Of a DNA stretch of 64,000 nt, positions 1 through 8,593 are shown in pieces (within the stretch, counting starts at the first letter, position 1; the number at the start of each line of letters is the position of its first letter). The stretch covers positions 1 through 64,000 of the forward strand of contig JAJCZM010000016.1 of NCBI GenBank assembly GCA_029262375.1. Direction: 5' to 3'. The notes under the pieces were generated by a model, which did not search any database, was not told where the DNA came from, and saw nothing but the letters and a program-made list of their open reading frames with translations. The DNA comes from Deltaproteobacteria bacterium. GTDB lineage: Bacteria; Desulfobacterota; Binatia; UBA1149; SPBQ01. The translations under genes were made by a program, and so were the position numbers.

Positions 1-229
1 ATCGGTGAGGGCGGAGCTGGCGACGGCCGAACGAGAGGCAACTAGTCTCGAAGCGCGACGCACCTAACCTGCAATTCCCGTTCGCCGAGTTGAGCCCGAG
101 ACATCGGTGAGGGCGGAGCTGGCGACGGCCGAACGAGAGGCAACTAGTCTCGAAGCGCGACGCACCTAACCTGCAATTCCCGTTCGCCGAGTTGAGCCCG
201 AGACATCGGTGAGGGCGGAGCCGGCGACG
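1..229. repeat. 102-bp tandem repeat, about 2.2 copies
   Basis: Two copies of a 102-bp unit (1-102 and 103-204) appear identical. A third, partial copy (205-229) has one T-to-C change at 222 and then diverges. All three forward frames of the unit contain stops, so it is not a protein repeat on that strand. Inside the unit, GGCCGAACG and CGTTCGCC form a weak inverted pair. The array starts at the window edge, so its full length is unknown. From 230 to about 458 I see no gene, RNA or further repeat. Confidence 0.9.
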
Positions 230-489
230 CACCCAGGCTCATTACGGGTTAGCGCCCTCGTCTGAGTGGGTTTTCCTGTCCCAATCCCTGCGCATCTGGG
301 ACATGCGAGCCGCACCGATTCGACCGACCCTTCACTAGACCCGCCCATGGAGGGACACTCATATCCAGGTCGGGAAATGGCCACGATGCGCGCGCTGCTT
401 GGCCTCGATGCTACCAAACACCGCTTCGGCGTCGCACGTACAAAGGGGGGGGCGCAGTATGAACCACTCACGACTCTTTCTCTCGGCCA

Positions 490-966
490 TTGTGGTCCCG
501 GCTAGTCATGCTCGCCTGGCCGGCCGTCGCCCTTGACCCGCCTGAGAAGTGCCAGGCCGGTAAGCTAAACAGCGCCGACGAGGACTCCCCCTGTCAGCCA
601 ATTCTGGACGACCCGGCCCGCATCGTCTTCAAGAAGGACCCGCGGTCGGACCTGTTCAAGGTGAGCGCGCGCATTGTTCCGGTGTCGCCGATTGATCCGG
701 AGGTCGAGGATATCTCGCTCAGGCTTGCGAACGTTACCGGGACCCTGTTTACCGACGCATTCTCGGCCGGCACGATGGTGTCCAACAGCCGCTTCAATCG
801 GTGGATATTCAAGGTCAAGAAGCACGGCACCGAGCAGGTCTACAAATTGGTCATTCGTGAAAAGTTGAACAAGACCACCAGCGAGCTGGAATACATCGTT
901 AAGTGGAACGCCGAGGCGGATCTCGCTGACGCTGATCCCACCGAACGGCTGGTATCTTCCAGATAA
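490..966 (+). CDS. Hypothetical exported protein
   Basis: This is a 158-codon frame opening at a TTG, with an alternative ATG at 508. The N-terminus is hydrophobic (MWSRLVMLAWPAVALD) and resembles a short signal peptide. The rest is soluble and rich in charge and beta-prone residues, with two Cys near the N-terminus (CQAG, SPCQP). I do not recognise the family. A separate ATG at 459 in another frame encodes MNHSRLFLSAIVVPA, a better-looking signal peptide that stops soon after. A frameshift joining it to this frame, real or from sequencing, is possible. The gene stands alone between the repeat and the convergent acyltransferase gene. Confidence 0.5.
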   Translation: MWSRLVMLAWPAVALDPPEKCQAGKLNSADEDSPCQPILDDPARIVFKKDPRSDLFKVSARIVPVSPIDPEVEDISLRLANVTGTLFTDAFSAGTMVSNSRFNRWIFKVKKHGTEQVYKLVIREKLNKTTSELEYIVKWNAEADLADADPTERLVSSR

Positions 967-1016
967 GAGCTTCTAGCCGACTGAACCGGTCCTACGGCGA
1001 AGATGCCAGCGAACGG

Positions 1017-2039
1017 CTATGCGGCGCGGGGCGACCAGGCCGATCGGACGCGGTCGCCTAGTAGGATCGCGGCGGACGTGCCGAAGACCAGCACGGTGCA
1101 GTAGCCGAGACGAACGAGAAAGCCGTGCTCATCCGGGACCATGCCGAGCCTGGTGAAAATGTCGAAGGTCGGCATGTGCAGTAGGTACAGAGCCCAGGAG
1201 CGCCGGCCGCACCACTGCAGTCCGCGCGTCAACGACCAATCCCCCTTCAGCGCGTTGCACATTCCGAGCAGCGCGACGGCAAGCACTGAATCGAGCACAC
1301 GGAACGCTACGGGTTGCTCGAACCCTTCGGGAACGTAGTTCAGCACGCCCAGAACGCCTGCGGCGTAGACGACGGCGAGCAGCAACGCCGTTCGCAGCGA
1401 CGGCATCCATTTCGCCTGCGCCACGGCCATGCCGGCTCCGACGAGTCCGATGTAACATCCCGGGAAAATCGCAAGGTAGAAGAGCGGATCCAGGGCACTG
1501 TCTCGAAACAACCACCGCGACCAAGTAAGCACGTCGGCGCCATTGAGAAACGATGCGGCCGAGATCGCGTAGGTCAGCACGACGACCGAAGCCCATCCGA
1601 AACGCTGCGCAATCCAGGCGAGCAGCGGCGCCGCGGCGATGAGAGCGATGATCACCGTCACAAACCAAGACGGCAGCAGATAGGGCAGGTAGCCACCGAA
1701 GCTCGCGACGATGAACAGCGGCTTGAAGAGTTTCCCATCGGTCAGCCAGATCACTGCCGGCCACCAAACCACCAACATGAGCCACCAAGGGCGGAAGATT
1801 CGTGGAAAGCGCGCCGTGTAGAAATCGCGCGTCATGGCGAACAGTGCGCCACGCTCGTAGCGCGTAGTCCAGTACGCGACCGACATCCCGAACGCGAAGA
1901 TCAGCACCGGAACGGTTCGATGGAAAAAGTACAGATGCGCCAACGTCGGCAATCCGACGCCGGTGTGGCCCGCGAAGACCATGATCATCGCTAGGCCCTT
2001 GAGCCGATCGAGGGCCGAGCTGCGCGGGCGCTCGCTCAC
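1017..2039 (-). CDS. Acyltransferase-3 family membrane protein
   Basis: A 340-residue polytopic protein that opens with RSSALDRLKGLAMIMVFAGH, the N-terminal pattern of acyltransferase-3 (OafA/WecH-like) enzymes, where the membrane-embedded His helps move acetyl or other acyl groups onto surface sugars. About ten hydrophobic segments follow and there is no extra periplasmic domain. The start is a GTG that overlaps the stop of the upstream GT-C gene (GTGA), so the two are probably translationally coupled. It is the last gene of the minus-strand glycan operon, and the likely role is O-acylation of the glycan made there. The exact acceptor cannot be read from sequence. Confidence 0.8.
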   Translation of the reverse strand: MSERPRSSALDRLKGLAMIMVFAGHTGVGLPTLAHLYFFHRTVPVLIFAFGMSVAYWTTRYERGALFAMTRDFYTARFPRIFRPWWLMLVVWWPAVIWLTDGKLFKPLFIVASFGGYLPYLLPSWFVTVIIALIAAAPLLAWIAQRFGWASVVVLTYAISAASFLNGADVLTWSRWLFRDSALDPLFYLAIFPGCYIGLVGAGMAVAQAKWMPSLRTALLLAVVYAAGVLGVLNYVPEGFEQPVAFRVLDSVLAVALLGMCNALKGDWSLTRGLQWCGRRSWALYLLHMPTFDIFTRLGMVPDEHGFLVRLGYCTVLVFGTSAAILLGDRVRSAWSPRAA

Positions 2040-4447
2040 GATCGTTCTTCGGCCTCGTCAAGAATGCTCAGGATGAGTTTCGACATGTTGCGAATTCCGC
2101 CGTCGGGCGCGGTCGCGTGACGCTCAGCACGAGCGCGAAGCGGAGCGATATACGGAATATAGTCGCCGGCGCTCAGATCGTCGGCCCAACGATGCACGGC
2201 GGCGTCGTGGCGGCCGACAACCATGCGAGCCGACGAATTTGCTTCGCGCCGCAGTCGCGCGTTCTCGGATTCGTAGGCCGAAAACACGACGGCGGCGGCG
2301 CGGAGATCCGCCCCGTCGCGCACGGCACGTAGTTGCAAGATCGCCGCGGCAGGCTTCGATGAGAGCACGCCTTGCAACGCGACCCCAATGGGAATCGTAT
2401 CGAGCCACTTGCGTGCTCGCTGCGCTCGTTGCGCCAGACCCATGACGGCCGGAGGCTCCGTTTCTCGGTTGCCCGTGGCGCGTAAACCACCGGGCAACGC
2501 AGGCTCACCGGGCAAAACGTCGCGACGCGCGAGAATGTCGATGTGATCGAAGCGGCGTACGAGCCGATAGTTTTCGGTAACCCACGAGCGCGTCTCGGCG
2601 AAGTACGCTGGGGCGTCGAAGAAGAAAGTCCAGCCGGTATTGATCGTCGCGACGAAGCGAGGCGGCTCAGCCCGAAGCGTCGCGAGCATGCGTTGTTCCG
2701 CCACGTGATCGGGACGCTGCGGATACCAGTAGTCGTGGTCGACGGGATTGGTCAGCCCGACGGCGAACGTGAGTCCGCCAAGCGCCGGGAACGCGAACAA
2801 TGGCTCGCCCGCTTCGGTGTGTTCGAGAAGAAAGTCGACCGCCTGCCCGAAGCCGACGAGTTCGTCGCTGCTGTCGCTTTCGACGCGCACTGCAAGGCGT
2901 GGCGAAGTGCCGCTTTGCACCGGCACGCCCCAGGCCGCGAGCGGCGCCGCGGCCGCCAGTGCAACGGGAATCATACCGATGACGATCCCAATAGCGGACG
3001 CTCCCCACACCAACTGCCGGTATCCATTTTTGCTACTCGCGGCGCGCGCCCACCATCGCAGTACTTCATCGAGCAGCCACAACGCTAACGGAATGCACAA
3101 CGGCACGGCGAACAGAATGTGGGGGAAGTCGGTGCGCGGGTAGAGCTGCCAGTACATCGCAACGGAACAAACGCCCAGCACCCAGACCCGCGGATCGCAG
3201 ACGCCGCGTGCAAGCCTGCTCACGATCATCGCGAACATTCCCCAGTGGACGATGGGGGCGAGCCAATAGGATGCGTTCTCGAGCTGTCGCACGACCGACG
3301 ATGCGCGCCCCTCGGGCATCACCCCTACGAACGCAGCAGCACCCGCAATCGTTACCAATCCTGCGACGACACCACCGACGGCCACGCGAAGCGGTATCAC
3401 GCCGTGTGACAGCAATCGCCCCACAACGGCGAAGCCCAGAGTCCCAACGGTAACCGCCAGCGCGTAGACCTCGATGTCGGGATGGTCGATCCAGTAAATC
3501 TCCGCGGCGTTGGACCCGAGCAGCAGAACGTCCGAGGCGAAACCGTCTACGCCCAAACGCGAGATCGTCGGTACGGCCCACGCCAGTGTGAGTGGAAGAA
3601 AAGAGATCGTGAGCACGACCAACGCGCGAAATGCGCCAATCTCGGTCTCTTGCGCGAAGCGCCCGCGGAGCAACGAAACGCAGAGTACCGTGATCACAAC
3701 GAGCGGAAGCAGATGTACGCCGGCATCAATGCCCCACACCCGCAGTCCGAACGCAGACCAGACGCCGAGCCCCACGATGACTGCACCGATCACCCCCGAC
3801 AGTCGATCCGCAAGCGTGTCCGACCTCGTCGTACCGACGATCACCCAGACACAAGCAGCCGCAGCGTAGGCGCCCGCATTGAGTTTGATCGAGAATGCGA
3901 TCGACGTGATGACGCCGCACCACACGATCAGCGTGAGACTACGCTTTCGCTCCCAGGCAAGCAGACTCGCCGCCAAGACGAGCCAGCACAGAGTCGCCAA
4001 CCAGGCGGGGTATGGCACGTTGAACATTGCGAACGTACCGGGGAACACCGGCATGAATCCGAGCCATGCCAACGGCGCCAACAAGGCTAGCGCGGCCGGC
4101 GCGCGGTAGGCGGCAATCGAGTAGAGCAACGCCGCACTCGTCGCATTGACGATCGCGAGCAGGGTTCGCAACCCGGTCGCAGATCCACCGACAGCCTCGA
4201 GCGCATTCGAGCCGATCCAGAAGTATCCGGGTGTGTAACCGGTGTGAAAGTCGGTATACGGAAGCAGCCCGCGCGCGGCGCGATCGAGATGAAACAACAA
4301 CGTGCCCTCGTCCTCGAGCTGCAACCCGTAGGACCGGAACAGCATCAGGTATGCAAGCGAGACGAGAAACACGACCGTTGAGGCCGAAACAGATCTGAGG
4401 GTGCCGAACACGATGACATCGAGCGGTCGTCTGCCGCCCGCGCGCAC
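2036..4447 (-). CDS. GT-C type membrane glycosyltransferase (ArnT/PMT-like)
   Basis: An 803-residue membrane protein with about twelve hydrophobic helices in the first 520 residues and a mainly soluble C-terminal part. Near residue 43 it has LQLEDEG, an acidic pair in the first periplasmic loop as in GT-C (family 39/83-like) enzymes, which use polyprenyl-phosphate sugars on the periplasmic side. A Dpm1-type donor synthase lies two genes upstream, which fits. The last ~150 residues are hydrophilic with no domain I recognise. It overlaps the following acyltransferase gene by 4 bp. The fold is fairly clear; acceptor and sugar are unknown. Confidence 0.7.
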   Translation of the reverse strand: MRAGGRRPLDVIVFGTLRSVSASTVVFLVSLAYLMLFRSYGLQLEDEGTLLFHLDRAARGLLPYTDFHTGYTPGYFWIGSNALEAVGGSATGLRTLLAIVNATSAALLYSIAAYRAPAALALLAPLAWLGFMPVFPGTFAMFNVPYPAWLATLCWLVLAASLLAWERKRSLTLIVWCGVITSIAFSIKLNAGAYAAAACVWVIVGTTRSDTLADRLSGVIGAVIVGLGVWSAFGLRVWGIDAGVHLLPLVVITVLCVSLLRGRFAQETEIGAFRALVVLTISFLPLTLAWAVPTISRLGVDGFASDVLLLGSNAAEIYWIDHPDIEVYALAVTVGTLGFAVVGRLLSHGVIPLRVAVGGVVAGLVTIAGAAAFVGVMPEGRASSVVRQLENASYWLAPIVHWGMFAMIVSRLARGVCDPRVWVLGVCSVAMYWQLYPRTDFPHILFAVPLCIPLALWLLDEVLRWWARAASSKNGYRQLVWGASAIGIVIGMIPVALAAAAPLAAWGVPVQSGTSPRLAVRVESDSSDELVGFGQAVDFLLEHTEAGEPLFAFPALGGLTFAVGLTNPVDHDYWYPQRPDHVAEQRMLATLRAEPPRFVATINTGWTFFFDAPAYFAETRSWVTENYRLVRRFDHIDILARRDVLPGEPALPGGLRATGNRETEPPAVMGLAQRAQRARKWLDTIPIGVALQGVLSSKPAAAILQLRAVRDGADLRAAAVVFSAYESENARLRREANSSARMVVGRHDAAVHRWADDLSAGDYIPYIAPLRARAERHATAPDGGIRNMSKLILSILDEAEERS

Positions 4448-4512
4448 TGAGAACCGCCACGGCCAAGAATGCCCGCTCGATTAAAGGTTTACAACGAGTC
4501 TGCCTCGGCGCG

Positions 4513-6714
4513 TCAGTTCAAATACCCGAGAGCGCGAAGTTTCTCTTCCTGAGCGGGGTCCAGGCCGATCGCGTCGGGGGCGGTCGATTTGCCGTCGCGT
4601 GGCGTGGCCGAATCACCGCCCTCGAGCCGCCGGCGCAGCTCGTGCATCGCGGCCTCATAGGACTGGAGCAGCCCCGCAAGCTCCGAGAAGCGCTCGGCCT
4701 GCATCGGCCAAAGATTCGATCGCTCTTCGGGGTCTGTCGCCAGGTCAAACGCCTCAAGACGATAGCCCTCGGCAGTCTTGTAACGAGCGAGCTTGAGTGA
4801 GCCGCGGCGCACACCGAACGCCGGCGGCACGAAGCGCTCGAATCGGTGCTCGTCAATGCGCACCTGCGGCGCCCAAGATTCCGTGAAATAGACGCAATCG
4901 GAGTCATCCTCAGGCGCGCCCGCAGCCGCAGCCGCACCCGAAAGATAGGGCAGCAGGCTGCGCCCTTGCTGCTGTCGCTCGAGCGGTTCGACACCCATCA
5001 GATCGAGAATCGTCGGCGCCAGATCGACGTGACCGACCAAGTCCTGGATGCGACGTCCTGCGGCAATTCCCGGACCGCGGACTATCAAGGGGACGCTCAC
5101 CACGGCCTCGTGCAGATGCGCGCCGTGCCCGAAGTAGCCGTGCTCCATGAACCCCTCGCCGTGATCCGACGTGATCATCAGAATCGTATCGTCGGCCAGG
5201 CCGAGTTCTTCGACCTTCGACCACAGCGCCGCCAATTGATCGTCCGTGTAGCGGATCTCCTGATCGTAGGCCGTAAGCCAGCGACGATGCCAGACGTCAT
5301 TCTCGCGATCATCGCTGTCACGGTCGTGAAACAAGCCTTGATAGGCCGGCGGTGGGCTGAACGGATCGTGAACTTGGAACGTATGTAAGAAGAGAAAAAA
5401 TCGCCGGTCGCTGTGGCGCTCCAGCCAGCGCTTCGCGCGATCGAAGGTGACATCGACCTGCCCGGTAGGTGCCATGATGTTCGGACTGCGATTCTCGACG
5501 TACGTATTGAACCCTCGTGCGAAGCCGTGCCGGCGGCCCAGCCAGCCGTCTTCGGTGACCGCGCCGGTCTCGTATCCAGCATCGCGAATCGACTCGGTAA
5601 ACGTCTCGATCCACGGCGCGAGCCCCTCTAGTCCTTTCGTCAGTCCGTGCACGGATGCCTGCACGCCGGTGAACATCGTCATGTGCGCGGGACTCGTCGA
5701 TGAAGCCGACGCCACCATATTGTCGAACACCGTGCCTTGTTTGGCAAAGGTACGATCCATGAAGGGAGACGTATCGTGCTCGTAGCCGTACGACGTGAGG
5801 TGATCCGCGCGCAGCGTATCGATTGAAAGCAGGATGACGTTACGCGGTCCGGGCGCTGGTTTGTCAGGCCTTACGATCGTCGGATTCGCCCAAACGGGGA
5901 ACGAATAGGCGGCGTCTTTGCTATCGATCAGCGCGCTCTTGAAAACGATACGCCCGGCGAGCCCCGCATAGGCATCGAGCGCGATCGATCGATCGATCCA
6001 ACCACGCGCGGCAGAATCGGCGGGATCGACCGTCTCAGCGAAGACTTCTGTACACTGCTTCGACCCGCACCACTCGATGCTGAAACGAACCCGCCCATTG
6101 TCTCGCGCCTCATCCAGAATACCGAACGCCGTATCGAGACGATCGTTCGGGCCGATCTGCACGACGCCGGTCTCGTACGATTGCTCGGCGCCCCAACTGA
6201 GCACGACCGCGTCAACGTGGATGTCCGCGAGTTCACCGGCGCGAGCGGCCCCAAAATCCAGCTTGAACTCCACAACGTCGTCGTCACCACGACGCGCGAT
6301 CGCAACGACCTGATCGGGCAGGTCACGCCATTCTCCGTCGAGTTTCGCGCGGGGGACTACGAGCAGCGACTGCGCCCGCGGCAGAACAGGAGAGTATCCG
6401 GGCGAAAGTTCCAGTATCCCGTCGGAGGGAATCTCGACGCCGGACTGGACGTGAAGCCAATGCTTCGTAGGTACTGCGAGAACCAAGCGGGTGTCGTCGC
6501 GGATGGTTGCGACCGGGATTTCGTCTGGTCGCCGCACATCGTCGACCACGACGACGGTGTCGTCTCCCAACTCACCACCGACGTCAATACGCATCGCAGC
6601 GCGGGAAAATGCGTCAGCCAGCCTAAGTTCGCGGGATCCGAGATCTACCAGGTCCGGCGGTCCGAAACAGCCGGCCATCGCGACGCTAATCAGCAGAATG
6701 CCTACGAGACGCAT
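4513..6714 (-). CDS. Sulfatase/alkaline-phosphatase superfamily lipoprotein
   Basis: The ATG at 6714 gives a lipoprotein signal, MRLVGILLISVAMAGC, with Cys16 as lipid site. Residues ~20-285 are a beta-rich domain without a recognised family. Residues ~290-730 are the AlkP-like catalytic domain: NVILLSIDTLRADH carries metal ligand Asp299, a later TSDHGEG block carries further ligands, and the tail KLRALGYLN is typical of this group. At the nucleophile site the sequence is SSTSPAHMTMFTG, so the residue is Thr340, not the Cys of C-x-P-S-R that is oxidised to formylglycine. A phosphodiesterase or phosphoglycerol/phosphoethanolamine transferase role therefore fits better than a sulfatase. It is in the glycan operon and the likely site is the outer membrane or periplasm. 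Confidence 0.75.
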   Translation of the reverse strand: MRLVGILLISVAMAGCFGPPDLVDLGSRELRLADAFSRAAMRIDVGGELGDDTVVVVDDVRRPDEIPVATIRDDTRLVLAVPTKHWLHVQSGVEIPSDGILELSPGYSPVLPRAQSLLVVPRAKLDGEWRDLPDQVVAIARRGDDDVVEFKLDFGAARAGELADIHVDAVVLSWGAEQSYETGVVQIGPNDRLDTAFGILDEARDNGRVRFSIEWCGSKQCTEVFAETVDPADSAARGWIDRSIALDAYAGLAGRIVFKSALIDSKDAAYSFPVWANPTIVRPDKPAPGPRNVILLSIDTLRADHLTSYGYEHDTSPFMDRTFAKQGTVFDNMVASASSTSPAHMTMFTGVQASVHGLTKGLEGLAPWIETFTESIRDAGYETGAVTEDGWLGRRHGFARGFNTYVENRSPNIMAPTGQVDVTFDRAKRWLERHSDRRFFLFLHTFQVHDPFSPPPAYQGLFHDRDSDDRENDVWHRRWLTAYDQEIRYTDDQLAALWSKVEELGLADDTILMITSDHGEGFMEHGYFGHGAHLHEAVVSVPLIVRGPGIAAGRRIQDLVGHVDLAPTILDLMGVEPLERQQQGRSLLPYLSGAAAAAGAPEDDSDCVYFTESWAPQVRIDEHRFERFVPPAFGVRRGSLKLARYKTAEGYRLEAFDLATDPEERSNLWPMQAERFSELAGLLQSYEAAMHELRRRLEGGDSATPRDGKSTAPDAIGLDPAQEEKLRALGYLN

Positions 6715-6765
6715 CGCGACACCGTAGACGCCTAGGTCCAAAAGTCAACGAGGTTGAGGGAAAAG

Positions 6766-7563
6766 TCAGGCGGCGCGACGTCGGGTCGCTTGACCGGGAA
6801 CGGACTCGCCTGAAGGAAGTTTCTGCGGACGCGACTCGAGTCGCCCGAAGATGGAGAGCAGTCGCAACCACCACACTACCGCGAGTGCTTCGATCGCGAT
6901 GCGCATGTGCATCTTCGATGTGCCCTGCTGGCGGTCCACGAACACGATCGGTTCCTCTTCAATTCGATAGCCCATGCGCCACGCGCGAAAGCTCATCTCG
7001 ATCTGGAAGGCGTAACCGTTGGAGCGAACGTTCGGTAGATCGATGGCCTCGAGCACATCGCGGCGCCAGCACTTGAAGCCGCCGGTCATGTCTTTGATCG
7101 GAACACCGTTCGGAATGCCGCCGAGTACCAATTGCGCGTACACGTTGCCGTAGTAGCTGAGGATCAGACGACCCATCGGCCAGTTGACGACGGTCACGCC
7201 GTCGATGTAGCGAGAGCCGAGGACGATGTCGCACTCTGCAATTCGCTCGAAGAAGCGCGGCAACGCATCGATCGGATGTGAGAAGTCGGCGTCCATCTGC
7301 ACGATGATGTCGGCTCCAAGATCCAGCGCGTAGCGAAAGCCGTCTTTGTACGCAGGACCGATGCCTTCTTTGCCCGCACGATGCAGCACGTGCACGCGCG
7401 GCTCTTTGATCGCGATCTCGTCGGCGCGAGTGCCGGTACCGTCGGGCGAATTGTCATCGACGACCAGCACTTCAACTTCCGAATCTACGCCGAGCACCGC
7501 ACGAACGATGGCTTCGACGTTCTCGATCTCGTTGTACGTAGGGATGACGACAATCTTTTTCAT
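6766..7563 (-). CDS. Polyprenol-phosphate mannosyltransferase-like (Dpm1 type)
   Basis: A 265-residue cytoplasmic family-2 glycosyltransferase. It starts MKKIVVIPTYNEIENV, then VVDDNSPDGT and the metal-binding QMDADFSHP, followed by the Dpm1/Ppm1 hallmark block with VLGSRYIDG and DMTGGFKCWRR. It lacks the C-terminal membrane helices of GtrB. Members transfer a hexose, usually mannose or glucose, from a nucleotide sugar to polyprenyl phosphate, giving the lipid-linked donor used by GT-C enzymes such as those at 2036-4447 and 13890-15977. It sits within the minus-strand run, 46 bp after the upstream GT2 gene. The transferred sugar is not determined by the sequence. Confidence 0.87.
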   Translation of the reverse strand: MKKIVVIPTYNEIENVEAIVRAVLGVDSEVEVLVVDDNSPDGTGTRADEIAIKEPRVHVLHRAGKEGIGPAYKDGFRYALDLGADIIVQMDADFSHPIDALPRFFERIAECDIVLGSRYIDGVTVVNWPMGRLILSYYGNVYAQLVLGGIPNGVPIKDMTGGFKCWRRDVLEAIDLPNVRSNGYAFQIEMSFRAWRMGYRIEEEPIVFVDRQQGTSKMHMRIAIEALAVVWWLRLLSIFGRLESRPQKLPSGESVPGQATRRRAA

Positions 7564-7609
7564 TCGCGTAGAAAGCCGCGCACGGGCAGCCGACCAGTAG
7601 GCAGTGTAG

Positions 7610-8593
7610 TCAGATCGGAGGAGCCTTGCCTAGGGGGTTTCCTTTCTCTTTCTCGCGTAGGCCGAGGAATTCCAAAGGTATTGGCCGTCCGGCGAGAGCG
7701 TCCAACCAGCCCTTTACCTTCATGCTCACGCCCGCAGCCTCACCGCTGCGCCAGCGTTTGCCATACTGAAACGGAAGCGTGACCAAGATCGACACCCCCA
7801 TCAGGAGAATTTGCAGCGCGTTGCCGTGTCGTCGCGCATACAGAACGCTATTGCGCGCACTCAGGTATTTCCTAAAACCACCGTATTCCGAGCGACCGCC
7901 GGAACTCGCGTGCACGCGATGCTCCACACGAGCGGCCGACGTGTACCAGAGGTGCCAGCCACGTGCGCGCGCACGTGCGGCCCAGTCCACGTCTTCGTGG
8001 TAGGCGAAAAAATTGTCGTCGAAATAGCCGACATCACGAAGCGCTTGCGCGCGCATAAGTAGAGAACAACCGGGGAGCCAGGCGACTTCGCGCACACCAT
8101 CGTAGGCCGGGCCATCGAGTCGATCTTGTCCGACGAGTGCGATCAGACTCTGTAGCCACGTGACTCGCCCCCACGTCATCCACAACACGCCGGGTCGATC
8201 CGCGTAAAAGACTTTGCCCGCGACAGCGGCGGCGCGTGGCTTGTCTTCCACACTGGCGAGCATGGCACCGAGAGCACCGGGATCGACGATGACATCGTTG
8301 TTCAGAATCCAAACCCAATCGGCCTGAGCATCGAGCGCCGCTTCGATCCCGACGTTGTTTCCACCGCTGTAGCCCAGGTTCTGGGCATTCTCGATGATGA
8401 TGGCTTCAGCAAACGCGTCGGAGATACGTTGTCGATCGAACGAGCGCGAGCCGTTATCGACCACCACCACCGCGAGTTCCGAGTAGTCGATGGCCGCAAG
8501 GCTCTCGACGCAACGAACGGTGTCGTCGAGGCCGTTCCAGTTCAATACGATCGCAACGATCCTCGGAAGGCTATCGTCGGACTCGACGCTCAT
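7610..8593 (-). CDS. Family 2 glycosyltransferase (rhamnosyltransferase-like)
   Basis: A GT-A fold enzyme of 327 residues: IVAIVLNWNGLDDT, VVVVDNGS, NLGYSGGNN and the WILNND acidic motif, as in WbbL/RfbN-type transferases that build O-antigen or other surface glycans. The ATG at 8593 is chosen because it overlaps the stop of the upstream GT4 gene (ATGA). A longer frame exists but has no better start. A C-terminal hydrophobic stretch (LLMGVSILVTLPFQ) could touch the membrane. It is co-transcribed with the neighbouring transferases; donor and acceptor are unknown. Confidence 0.85.
   Translation of the reverse strand: MSVESDDSLPRIVAIVLNWNGLDDTVRCVESLAAIDYSELAVVVVDNGSRSFDRQRISDAFAEAIIIENAQNLGYSGGNNVGIEAALDAQADWVWILNNDVIVDPGALGAMLASVEDKPRAAAVAGKVFYADRPGVLWMTWGRVTWLQSLIALVGQDRLDGPAYDGVREVAWLPGCSLLMRAQALRDVGYFDDNFFAYHEDVDWAARARARGWHLWYTSAARVEHRVHASSGGRSEYGGFRKYLSARNSVLYARRHGNALQILLMGVSILVTLPFQYGKRWRSGEAAGVSMKVKGWLDALAGRPIPLEFLGLREKEKGNPLGKAPPI

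Noticed and set aside
1..229. Edge repeat as CRISPR or rRNA fragment
   Set aside because: The unit is 102 bp with no spacers and no rRNA-like sequence.
1314..1994. A 226-codon plus-strand frame opposite the acyltransferase gene
   Set aside because: Composition of a reverse-complement shadow, no ribosome site.
4513..6714. Formylglycine-dependent sulfatase
   Set aside because: The C/S-x-P-S-R motif is missing; Thr is at the nucleophile position.
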